From Deltaproteobacteria bacterium (lineage in GTDB: Bacteria > UBA10199 > JACPAL01), in NCBI GenBank assembly GCA_016180845.1, contig JACPAK010000008.1:30615-94614 (forward strand): 64,000 nt of DNA. The letters are read 5' to 3'. Of this stretch, positions 55,847 to 62,862 are shown in pieces (position 1 is the stretch's first letter; each line of letters starts with the position of its first letter). The notes beneath the pieces are model-generated. The model ran no database searches. It saw only the letters and a list, made by a program, of their open reading frames with translations, and was not told where the DNA came from. The translations under genes and the position numbers were made by a program.

Positions 55847-57132
55847 TCTCTGATTCTCCTCATGTCAAGGATCTCTTTGCACCTATACTGCCAGAGTTGG
55901 GACTAAAATCCAAGGAGGTTCTTGCTCCCTCAAATCACAGAACGATTTTTAAAAGCAACAAAACCACTGAAAAACCGATAATTTTCAGTGATATGCCTCT
56001 CTCGGCTATTCTGAAAAGACTTTCTGGTGAGAATTTTTATCCACTCAATGAGCAAAGCCCCGCAGACCCCAACCCAATACCAGAATTTCAATTTAAAAAT
56101 CTCCTGCAACCTATTTTGGGAGTCGGCGCGATAGGGCTCATCGGCTGGGCCCTTTTCCGATTTGCCCGCTCACCACAGCTTGTTCGTGGAGTCGACTGGC
56201 CCGGATTTCCACATCGGAGATTTCATGTCGCCACGATGAGACCTCCGACTCACCATCATCATCGCAGGATACACCCTACAAAGCGTTTTGAGAGACCAGC
56301 CCCACCACAGATCCACGACAGTGATGACGCAAGGAGACTCCGGCGGGAGATCGAAGGGCTCCTCATCGAGATCCCAAGAAACCGTGGAAGGCGTCTGGAA
56401 GAATTGCATTCTGCGTTAGAGAAGCGGCTGAGGGCACATTCCAATCTCATTGGTCTCCGAACCCTGACCGCCGATCGCTCCTATCCCCCCGCTTTTCGAG
56501 CTTGGCATTACCGTTTAAACAGACGACTCTTTCATGCGGATGACGCTGCCTGTCGGAGGGAAATGGGTCGCTTGGGAAGGCGTTATAACGAAGATGATTA
56601 CTTGCCCGAAATAACTCTGCCGTTGAAACGTGTTGTCCCTTTTCATCCTCTCACAGCAGGCATCAGAGGTCGGGGCGCTAGCGATGAAAGATCGTATCTA
56701 AACAATCTCAATGAAATACGAGCGATGATTGTCTGTCGACTCCTCAATTCGGGATGGAAGGTTGGGTCATGTCCATCAGCGCAAATGCTTCGTGGTGTCA
56801 TCACGTCATTGGGGTGGGAAGAACAGCTACCATGCGTCTTTGGCCCAACAACGAATGGCCTTTACATCTTAAGCAATGGTCATCACCGCATTTCGGCGCT
56901 CATCACCCTTGTGACCGACGGCATCCTCCCTCTGAGAATATTAAACGAACTCCCTGTCGTCTGTTCTACATTGCTTGACTCCAAAAAATTGGCGACACTC
57001 GTCAGAGGATCGTTCAGGGAGGATATTTTTCCCTTCTCCTGGCATCAGGTTCTCGCGTTTGACTCGAGACTTTTTTCAACGCTCCACCGCCTCGGCGTGA
57101 CAGCAACACTGCGTGATGTCGCTCAGGTCTAA
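55828..57132 (+). CDS. Membrane protein with ParB/sulfiredoxin-like motif
   Basis: A 434-residue protein with one membrane helix near residues 95-112 (LLQPILGVGAIGLIGWALF). A His/Arg-rich linker (HHHHRRIHP) and a soluble C-terminal domain follow. The segment GLYILSNGHHRISAL resembles the GxRR/GHHR box of the ParB N-terminal and sulfiredoxin folds, which bind or hydrolyse nucleotides. No other ParB features are evident. The GTG start lies inside the 5' end of the divergent 78-residue gene; the true start may be downstream. Function unknown. Confidence 0.55.
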   Translation: MTPSLSFSDSPHVKDLFAPILPELGLKSKEVLAPSNHRTIFKSNKTTEKPIIFSDMPLSAILKRLSGENFYPLNEQSPADPNPIPEFQFKNLLQPILGVGAIGLIGWALFRFARSPQLVRGVDWPGFPHRRFHVATMRPPTHHHHRRIHPTKRFERPAPPQIHDSDDARRLRREIEGLLIEIPRNRGRRLEELHSALEKRLRAHSNLIGLRTLTADRSYPPAFRAWHYRLNRRLFHADDAACRREMGRLGRRYNEDDYLPEITLPLKRVVPFHPLTAGIRGRGASDERSYLNNLNEIRAMIVCRLLNSGWKVGSCPSAQMLRGVITSLGWEEQLPCVFGPTTNGLYILSNGHHRISALITLVTDGILPLRILNELPVVCSTLLDSKKLATLVRGSFREDIFPFSWHQVLAFDSRLFSTLHRLGVTATLRDVAQV

Positions 57133-57143
57133 CAACCACCTTG

Positions 57144-57626
57144 CTAAGCAGCGGCCTTGATCGGAATCCTGCGCGTCTCCCGCAATACCTCCGATGATTT
57201 CGGCAGAGAAATATACAAGACACCCTTCTTGAATTCCGCACCCGCCTTATCCGTCAACACCTCGCATGGCAACGGGATCTCCCTGTAGACGGTGCCGAAA
57301 AAGCGTTCCTTCCGAAAATACCCCTTATTTTTTTCTTCCCTTTCCTCCTTCTTCTCTCCTTTGATAATCAGCCGATCTCTCGTCACAGTCACGTCCAAGT
57401 CCTCCTTATCCATCCCAGGCAGATCTGCGGCAATAACCACCTCACGATCTGTTTCAGAGACGTCAACTGAGACAAGCCCCTCCATTCCCACTCGCCAGGG
57501 TTCCAAAGGCTCTATCTCAAAACCACGCATCAGGTTGTCAAAGAGCCGATCGATCGCCTCATGAACAGACCAGATCCCCCTCCCTGGCAACCTTGAGGGT
57601 TGTATTGCTGGATGTTTGGTCTCCAT
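57144..57626 (-). CDS. Hsp20/alpha-crystallin small heat-shock protein
   Basis: ATP-independent chaperone of 160 residues that holds unfolding proteins. The alpha-crystallin domain runs from VSVDVSETDREVVIAADLPG to the conserved AEFKKGVLYISLPK, and a C-terminal tail carries an I-x-I-type motif (RIPIKA) used for oligomer assembly. AAGGAGGT is placed correctly before the ATG. It lies downstream of the small gene at 57655 and near a Crp/Fnr regulator, forming part of a stress island. Confidence 0.95.
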   Translation of the reverse strand: METKHPAIQPSRLPGRGIWSVHEAIDRLFDNLMRGFEIEPLEPWRVGMEGLVSVDVSETDREVVIAADLPGMDKEDLDVTVTRDRLIIKGEKKEEREEKNKGYFRKERFFGTVYREIPLPCEVLTDKAGAEFKKGVLYISLPKSSEVLRETRRIPIKAAA

Positions 57627-57654
57627 AAAACACCTCCTTATGTTTGGGTTTAGT

Positions 57655-57891
57655 TTAATGAGCCATCGTCCTCATATGCGCCTGTTGTTTTCTGAGTTGA
57701 GTCTTCCTGAACCCCTTGTCCTCCTCCAGGACCTTTTCCAGGGCCTCCTGCAAGTCAGATAAAAAGGTTACGAAAGATCCCCGAAACCCCAATCTCAAAG
57801 CAACCTGATAAGAGGCCTCCGCTACCCGGCTCAGAAACTCTTTCAGGATCGTCTCAACGCTGTAATGAGTCCCACGGTTTCCTAGTTTCAT
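57655..57891 (-). CDS. Small hypothetical protein upstream of hsp20
   Basis: A 78-residue helical protein with no signal peptide: HYSVETILKEFLSRVAEASY, then FLSDLQEALEKVLEEDKGF and a basic tail. It has a credible ribosome site (AAGGGGG) next to the ATG and lies 28 bp before hsp20 on the same strand. It is probably cotranscribed with it. I do not recognise the family. Confidence 0.6.
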   Translation of the reverse strand: MKLGNRGTHYSVETILKEFLSRVAEASYQVALRLGFRGSFVTFLSDLQEALEKVLEEDKGFRKTQLRKQQAHMRTMAH

Positions 57892-57985
57892 GCCCCCTTT
57901 CTAATGCAGAAAATCGTGAGCGACTATGACATCTCTCAGTGAAGATTATGATTGTTATTAGATTTTATGGTTGATCAACTTTTGG

Positions 57986-58738
57986 TTAGTACATTTTTAT
58001 TGATAAACCATAAGTATTTCTAACTTTTAGCGGGCACGTTCGTGCCCACCAAAAGTTGAAATGCGAACTATCAAGGACAATAATCTGCCGACCGCGTACC
58101 TCCACAACTTGATCCTCGCGAAACTCCTTAAGAAGCCTCATCGTCGTTTCTGATGCGGTGCCGATCATCTCCGCCATCTCTTCACGTGAAAGGGACACGT
58201 TGATACGAATCCCCCTCTTTTCTGAAATGCCGTGATGTTGAGAAAGTGTCGTGAGGAGACGCGCCAATCTTTCCCTGACAGAACTCTGGGCCAGATCGAG
58301 CCGTTCTTCGGCATCTTTGATCAGCTCCTGCGATAGGGTTCCCATGATCTCCAGTGCCATCTGAGGCTCCCGTGCTATCAGATCCAGAGCGGTCTCCCTA
58401 TCCAGAAACCAGACAGTCCCCTCCTCGATCATCTCCGCGGTTGTTGTATAGGAATCACTCGCTAATATCGATTCCAAGGCAACAACATCCCCTCTTTCTG
58501 CCAGTTTGAGAATATGCTGTTTCCCTTCGGGGCTCACCTTATAGAGCTTCACCCTTCCTGTCTGGACCAAATAAATACCGACCGCTGGAGATTCTTCATA
58601 ATAAAGCACCTGCCTTCTTTTATAGAGCCGCTGATGCGCGTGACCCTGAGAGGCAACAATAAATCGGCCGGCCAACGTGGCCGGCGCATAGATACCGTCC
58701 GATGAAACGGGAGAAGAGGCTGCAAGCGAAAGAGACAT
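57986..58738 (-). CDS. Crp/Fnr-family transcription regulator
   Basis: A 250-residue regulator with an N-terminal cyclic-nucleotide-type sensor domain (YLVQTGRVKLYKVSPEGKQH) and a C-terminal winged helix with SREEMAEMIGTASETTMRLL as recognition helix. The N-terminus has no cysteine cluster, so it is not an oxygen-sensing Fe-S Fnr. cAMP-type ligand residues are not clear either. An odd 25-residue tail (FNFWWARTCPLKVRNTYG...) follows the usual end. The ATG has no ribosome site; TAGAAT (58748-58753) ends 9 nt upstream. It may act on the operator at 60449-60526, which contains a TTGTC-N4-GACAA core. Confidence 0.9.
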   Translation of the reverse strand: MSLSLAASSPVSSDGIYAPATLAGRFIVASQGHAHQRLYKRRQVLYYEESPAVGIYLVQTGRVKLYKVSPEGKQHILKLAERGDVVALESILASDSYTTTAEMIEEGTVWFLDRETALDLIAREPQMALEIMGTLSQELIKDAEERLDLAQSSVRERLARLLTTLSQHHGISEKRGIRINVSLSREEMAEMIGTASETTMRLLKEFREDQVVEVRGRQIIVLDSSHFNFWWARTCPLKVRNTYGLSIKMY

Positions 58739-58819
58739 AGCGAAGATATTCTAAATATGGATCCTCTGATAGTCTATTGGGGAAGAGTTGATTCTGGCAT
58801 CAGGGGAACCCTGATCCCC

Positions 58820-59482
58820 TCATTCCTTGACTTCGGCATCGAGCCACTTCACCGCATACTGCGCCAGGTGAGAGGCATCCGAAATATTCAGCTTCCCCTT
58901 GATATGCATCTTGTGGGTCTCCACAGTCTTCACACTTAAATGAAGCGTCGCTGCGATCTGACTCGTCGAATACCCCTGACCAATCAGACGAAAAACGGTA
59001 AGCTCGCGGTCGCTCAAGATCATCGGCGGAGATTGATGTGGTACCCCATTCAAAAATTCATTAATAATCGTCGTCGTCTCCCTCTCGCTCACATAAATAT
59101 TCCCTTTGAGGATCTCCCGAATGGCATAAAAAAGTTTATCAGTAAGCTCCCGCTTCATCACATACCCCCTTGCCCCAGCCTTTAAAACCCGTTCCGCATA
59201 AAGAGATTCATCAAGCATTGAAAGCACCAACACGGAAAGCTTCGGATGCCGATGAACAAGTTCCTTGATGAGTTCAACTCCATCCTGGCCATTCAGAGAA
59301 AGGTCCACGAGCGCGAGATCGGGGAGTAACGAACCAGCCAGTCTCAAAGCCTCGTCAAAATTTCCAGCCTCTCCACAGGCGACCAGATCCGGCTCGCGAT
59401 TGATGAGCTGTATCAGCCCTTCCCTGACAATCGGGTGATCATCAATAATCAATATCCGAAACTTCTGATCTTTTCCCGTCAC
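58820..59482 (-). CDS. NarL/LuxR-family response regulator
   Basis: A 220-residue regulator: receiver with ILIIDDHPIVREGL, acceptor Asp in LALVDLSLNGQDG, and Lys in GYVMKREL. The LuxR-type helix-turn-helix has LSDRELTVFRLIGQGYSTSQ and LHLSVKTVETHKMHI. The GTG start overlaps the stop of the kinase fragment gene (GTGA) after AAAGGTGAG, so the two are co-translated. Its partner lacks an ATPase domain, so its phosphate source is unclear. Confidence 0.94.
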   Translation of the reverse strand: MTGKDQKFRILIIDDHPIVREGLIQLINREPDLVACGEAGNFDEALRLAGSLLPDLALVDLSLNGQDGVELIKELVHRHPKLSVLVLSMLDESLYAERVLKAGARGYVMKRELTDKLFYAIREILKGNIYVSERETTTIINEFLNGVPHQSPPMILSDRELTVFRLIGQGYSTSQIAATLHLSVKTVETHKMHIKGKLNISDASHLAQYAVKWLDAEVKE

Positions 59483-59808
59483 AACTCACCTTTTACTTCG
59501 GGTTCGGAAGACACCAGCGAGGCCCTCATAAGACGACTTGTCTCTTGAAGGGCCTGATCGCTCAATAGGCTAAGCTTAAGGGCATCCCCCGCCTCTTCCG
59601 CTGACCGGTTTTTCAGTCTGTCGGCAAGCAGTTTTGCATAAAGCGAGATCGCGGTAAGCTGCTGGCCCAACCCATCATGAAATTTTTCTTTTAGCTTTTC
59701 CTGATTTTGTTGAAAATCATGCTGGTGACGTTGCCACTGACGAACGAGGGGACCGAAAACAAAAAGCTCCATCCCCACCAGGACTAAAAAAGAAACAAGC
59801 GCGATCAC
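59479..59808 (-). CDS. NarX-type kinase lacking the ATPase domain
   Basis: A protein of at least 109 residues with a membrane helix (IALVSFLVLVGMELFVFGPL) and a HisKA_3 dimerisation helix pair. The phospho-acceptor is in KFHDGLGQQLTAISLYAKLL (His44 counting from the GTG at 59808). It stops, in phase with the regulator start, exactly where the HATPase domain would begin, so it cannot autophosphorylate alone. The open frame continues upstream to 59889 with a second hydrophobic helix (LKYLCLLAILIGFSFTG). If that is used, the start codon would be a rare ATT (59883) or CTG (59880), with AGAGGT upstream. It may act as a phosphotransfer or sensor subunit served by another kinase, such as that at 60563. 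Confidence 0.8.
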   Translation of the reverse strand: MIALVSFLVLVGMELFVFGPLVRQWQRHQHDFQQNQEKLKEKFHDGLGQQLTAISLYAKLLADRLKNRSAEEAGDALKLSLLSDQALQETSRLMRASLVSSEPEVKGEL

Positions 59809-59915
59809 CCAGAAGTGCCCCGTAAACGAAAATCCTATCAGGATAGCGAGGAGGCAAAGATATTTTAACCTGTAGTTCAGAATGAGAGTCTACCTCTGGC
59901 CTTATTTTTAATCCT

Positions 59916-60401
59916 TTATGGCATCCCCGTCAAAGGTAGAAATTGGTGGGCCGATCCCGGCGGAAAGGGTCGCCATAATCCACGAATCTCCTTGGGCAAA
60001 ACCTGCCTGACCCCTTCTATCTCTCCGAACGAAACATGCTTACTTAAAACCCAAAAGATCACATGCACGATATCCTCGATCTCAACCTCGGGTTTCTCAT
60101 GAAGAAAATTAAGATGGGCCCGTACATTCCTCAAAAAATCCTCCCTCTTTCTCAATCGTGAAAAATGGTGAGAAGGACGCCATCCCTCAAAATAAAGCCC
60201 ACGGATCAACATCGGCAATTGATCTGCAAGTTGGACCGTCTCTTCGAGTGTCAAATGGTCGCGTAAGGCATGGAGGACTGCCCTCAGTGCTACATACGCA
60301 TGATGTCGATCTTCCCAATGCAGAAGCTGCCCGATATCCTTGAGCCAGATATTGGCCTTTTGAATCGTCGAATCAAAAACACCCAAACCGGTAAAGCCCA
60401 T
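59916..60401 (-). CDS. DUF2267 protein
   Basis: A 161-residue protein of the DUF2267 family. The segments AYVALRAVLHALRDHLTLEE, ADQLPMLIRGLYFEGW and a C-terminal helical half (VHVIFWVLSKHVSFGE, VRQVLPKEIRGLW) are characteristic. The biochemical function is unknown; in several bacteria these genes travel with stress and hypoxia genes. GGGAGG precedes the ATG. It is divergent from the NarX-like kinase, with the symmetric operator between them, so both could be controlled from it. Confidence 0.88.
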   Translation of the reverse strand: MGFTGLGVFDSTIQKANIWLKDIGQLLHWEDRHHAYVALRAVLHALRDHLTLEETVQLADQLPMLIRGLYFEGWRPSHHFSRLRKREDFLRNVRAHLNFLHEKPEVEIEDIVHVIFWVLSKHVSFGEIEGVRQVLPKEIRGLWRPFPPGSAHQFLPLTGMP

Positions 60402-60448
60402 AATAAATACCTCCCGGACGACTCGACCTTTTCATAGATTTGCATAAA

Positions 60449-60526
60449 TACCTATGACTTTAGACACCGATTTTCATGACTTTTGTCACCTGACAAAAGT
60501 CATGAAAAAATACCTCAAAAGTCATA
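60449..60526. promoter_or_regulatory. Two-shell symmetric operator
   Basis: TTTTCATGACTTTTGTCA (60471-60488) and its exact 18-nt complement (60491-60508) are separated by CC. An outer pair, ATGACTTT (60454-60461) and AAAGTCAT (60518-60525), lies symmetrically about the same centre (60489.5), each 22 bp from the matching inner half-site. On the left, 13 of 15 bases of ATGACTTTAGACACC match ATGACTTTTGTCACC. The core TTGTC-N4-GACAA has the form of a Crp/Fnr box. A -10-like TACAAT at 60547-60552 would put the centre near -70 of the kinase gene promoter. A TACCTAT (60449-60455) fits the NarL heptamer pattern. Confidence 0.8.
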
Positions 60527-60562
60527 TTGATTGCCAGACAAAGACCTACAATCACCTCATCT

Positions 60563-61726
60563 ATGGAAGAAGAAGGACACCCCATTCATGTACTGATGAT
60601 GAATCGGGATATCAGCTATTTCCAGCATGTGAAAAGCGTGCTTTCCGAAAAAAAGCCAGTAATCCCGACGTTTGAGGTGGTCGGCGCTTTTTCCTTGCCG
60701 CAGGCGTACCGTCTTTTGGGAAAGGTGAAATTCGATGTCATCCTGCTGGACAACGAATTCCAGAATGGAAACGGGAGCGGAATCCATCTCTTTCACCAGG
60801 TCCAGAAACAGGCGATCAACACCCCGATTATTGTCCTCGCGGAGTCCCAAGACACGGCACAAGCGCTTTTGGAAATGCATGAAGGGGCACAGGATTATTT
60901 CGTGAAATGGGAATGTCACCCCGAGCGTCTCATGTTTTCGATCCTTTTCTCCATTGAACGAAACCGGGTTCGACAATCGCTGCATCAGATCAACAATGAG
61001 CTCGAAAGACGCGTGGTGGAAAGGACAAAACAGTTGAGAAACCTCACAGAACATCTTCAATCGATCCGGGAAGATGAAAGGACATCCCTCGCACGAGAGA
61101 TCCACGATGAATTGGGACAGGAGCTCACGGCGATCAAGATGTACCTCTATCAACTCGACAAATCTCTGGCACCGACGAATAGCCAGGCTGTCTCCCAGGA
61201 GACCTACGGTCATCTGCATTCCATGTCCCAATTGATCGACCAAACCATCCAGTCGGTCAGAAAAATCGCATCCGAATTGAGGCCGAGCCTGCTCGACCAT
61301 CTGGGGCTTGCCGAGGCGATTGAATGGGAAACGGAGGAATTCCAGAAGAGGACCGGGATCTTCTGTTTTCATTCATTGGCCCGTGAGATCGTACCGGATC
61401 GTAACCACACAATCGCCATCTTCAGGATTTTTCAGGAAATCATGACCAATATCACGAGGCATTCGCAGGCAACCAAGGTGGAAGTTCGACTCTCCATGGA
61501 GAAACGGTTTGTTGTCCTCGAGGTCAGTGACAATGGCAAGGGAATCACAGAGGACCAGATTCAGGATCCGAACTCTCTGGGAATTTTGGGGATGAGGGAG
61601 CGGGCCTTGTATATGGATGGGGAGATGACATTCGAAAAGGGGAAAGGACAACACGGGACAAAGGTCGTCCTCAAAATCCCGTATCGTCAATCGGAGGAAG
61701 CGTTATGTCACGCATCCGGGTTTTGA
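60563..61726 (+). CDS. NarX-type histidine kinase with N-terminal receiver-like domain
   Basis: A 387-residue soluble kinase. Residues about 7-130 form a receiver-like domain with the Asp in VILLDNEFQNG and Lys in QDYFVKWE; its N-terminal acidic pair is incomplete (VLMMNRD). A coiled segment leads to HisKA_3 with AREIHDELGQELTAIKM (His181), and an HATPase domain has EIMTNITRHSQ, DNGKGI and LGILGMRERA. It is complete, unlike the neighbour at 59479. The ATG at 60563 lacks a ribosome site and follows TACAAT by 10 nt; the frame also opens at a TTG at 60527. The 3' end overlaps its regulator gene by 22 bp. Confidence 0.9.
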   Translation: MEEEGHPIHVLMMNRDISYFQHVKSVLSEKKPVIPTFEVVGAFSLPQAYRLLGKVKFDVILLDNEFQNGNGSGIHLFHQVQKQAINTPIIVLAESQDTAQALLEMHEGAQDYFVKWECHPERLMFSILFSIERNRVRQSLHQINNELERRVVERTKQLRNLTEHLQSIREDERTSLAREIHDELGQELTAIKMYLYQLDKSLAPTNSQAVSQETYGHLHSMSQLIDQTIQSVRKIASELRPSLLDHLGLAEAIEWETEEFQKRTGIFCFHSLAREIVPDRNHTIAIFRIFQEIMTNITRHSQATKVEVRLSMEKRFVVLEVSDNGKGITEDQIQDPNSLGILGMRERALYMDGEMTFEKGKGQHGTKVVLKIPYRQSEEALCHASGF

Positions 61727-62343
61727 TTGCCGATGATCACGCCGTTGTGCGCCAGGGTCTGAGACAGATCCTCCATCAGGCACCGGAAATCGGGGAGATC
61801 TATGAGGCCGAAACAGCACAAGCGACGTTCGATTTTATCCAAAATAACCCTCTGGACATCCTGATCCTGGACATCTCACTCCCTGATGGAAATGGTCTGG
61901 AGATGTTGAAGCAGATCCGGAAGTGGAACCCAAAACTCCCCGTGCTCATTCTGAGCATTTTTCCGGAGGAACAATATGCCTTGCGGACTCTCAAGTCCGG
62001 CGGGGCCGGATATCTCACCAAAGACAGTCATCCTGATCAGATTCTATCTGCCATCAACAAGATCCTTTTGGGTGGCAAGTATATCGGAGATAATCTGGCC
62101 AGTCAGCTTGCCTTCGAACTGGGAGGGGAAAAATGGAAAACCGCCCCGTATGAAAATCTTTCGGATCGTGAATTTGAGGTCTTGAGATTCATCACGCTCG
62201 GCAAGACAGTCAGCGAGATCGCCAATACCCTCCATTTAAGCGTGAAGACGATCAGCACCTACCGAAGTCGTATCCTGGAGAAGACCCGCCTGAAGACGAC
62301 AGCCGATCTGATCAGATTTGGCATGGAAAATCGTATCGCCTGA
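61705..62343 (+). CDS. NarL/LuxR-family response regulator
   Basis: A 212-residue regulator co-encoded with the preceding kinase. The receiver has VLIADDHAVVRQGL, acceptor Asp in ILILDISLPDGNG and Lys in GYLTKDSHP. The DNA-binding domain has LSDREFEVLRFITLGKTVSE and LHLSVKTISTYRSRIL. Overlap with the kinase gene argues for a cognate pair. It is related to, but clearly distinct from, the regulator at 58820. Confidence 0.94.
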   Translation: MSRIRVLIADDHAVVRQGLRQILHQAPEIGEIYEAETAQATFDFIQNNPLDILILDISLPDGNGLEMLKQIRKWNPKLPVLILSIFPEEQYALRTLKSGGAGYLTKDSHPDQILSAINKILLGGKYIGDNLASQLAFELGGEKWKTAPYENLSDREFEVLRFITLGKTVSEIANTLHLSVKTISTYRSRILEKTRLKTTADLIRFGMENRIA

Positions 62344-62439
62344 CGGCGCTGTAAGACAAATACCTACAGAAGAATCAGAGTGTACCGATACCTCCATGAT
62401 TTTACTTATGGTTCAATGAAAGCAGAAGAGGGGGCCTTT

Positions 62440-62862
62440 ATGCGTGTCTTCATTGCAGACGATTCCTCACTGATGAGGGATCTTTTGAAGAGTATCATTT
62501 CGACAATCCCCGGCTGTGACCTCACAGGGGAGGCGAAAGATTCGAAAGAGGCCCTTCAGTGGCTGCTCAAACAAACCTGTGACGTTGCTATTCTGGATAT
62601 CTGTATGCCGGGTGCCAGCGGGATCCTCGTATTAGAACTGGTCAAGAAATTGCAGCCCGACCTGATCGCGATGATTTTGACAAATTATCCGGAGGCGCCG
62701 TTTCGAAAACGCTGCCTTGCTGCCGGGGCCGATTTTTTCTTCGACAAGAGCAAGGATTTTCAAAAAGTCGGGGAGACACTGCAGGCCCTGATTGCCCGTT
62801 TCAAACCGGCTCCGGATGCAGAAAAACAAGGGGGGAATTTACAAGCCAATGACAAGACGTAA
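62440..62862 (+). CDS. Receiver-only response regulator
   Basis: A 140-residue receiver with MRVFIADDSSLMRDLLK, acceptor in VAILDICMPGASG, Thr in MILTNYPE and Lys in FFFDKSKDF, plus a short polar tail. No output domain is present. The ATG at 62440 follows a GAGGGGG ribosome site; an earlier GTG (62380) and an ATG (62416) are in frame but less likely. The last codons overlap the next gene by 14 bp. Confidence 0.9.
   Translation: MRVFIADDSSLMRDLLKSIISTIPGCDLTGEAKDSKEALQWLLKQTCDVAILDICMPGASGILVLELVKKLQPDLIAMILTNYPEAPFRKRCLAAGADFFFDKSKDFQKVGETLQALIARFKPAPDAEKQGGNLQANDKT

Noticed and set aside
57970..57979. GTTGATCAAC as an FNR site upstream of the hsp20 unit
   Set aside because: The two TTGAT halves overlap and lack the 4-bp spacer of an FNR box; it is a short palindrome expected by chance in A/T-rich DNA.
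60405..60412. AAATACCT next to the DUF2267 start as another regulatory copy
   Set aside because: On the minus strand it is the spacer and edge of the GGGAGG ribosome site of that gene, so it needs no regulatory explanation.
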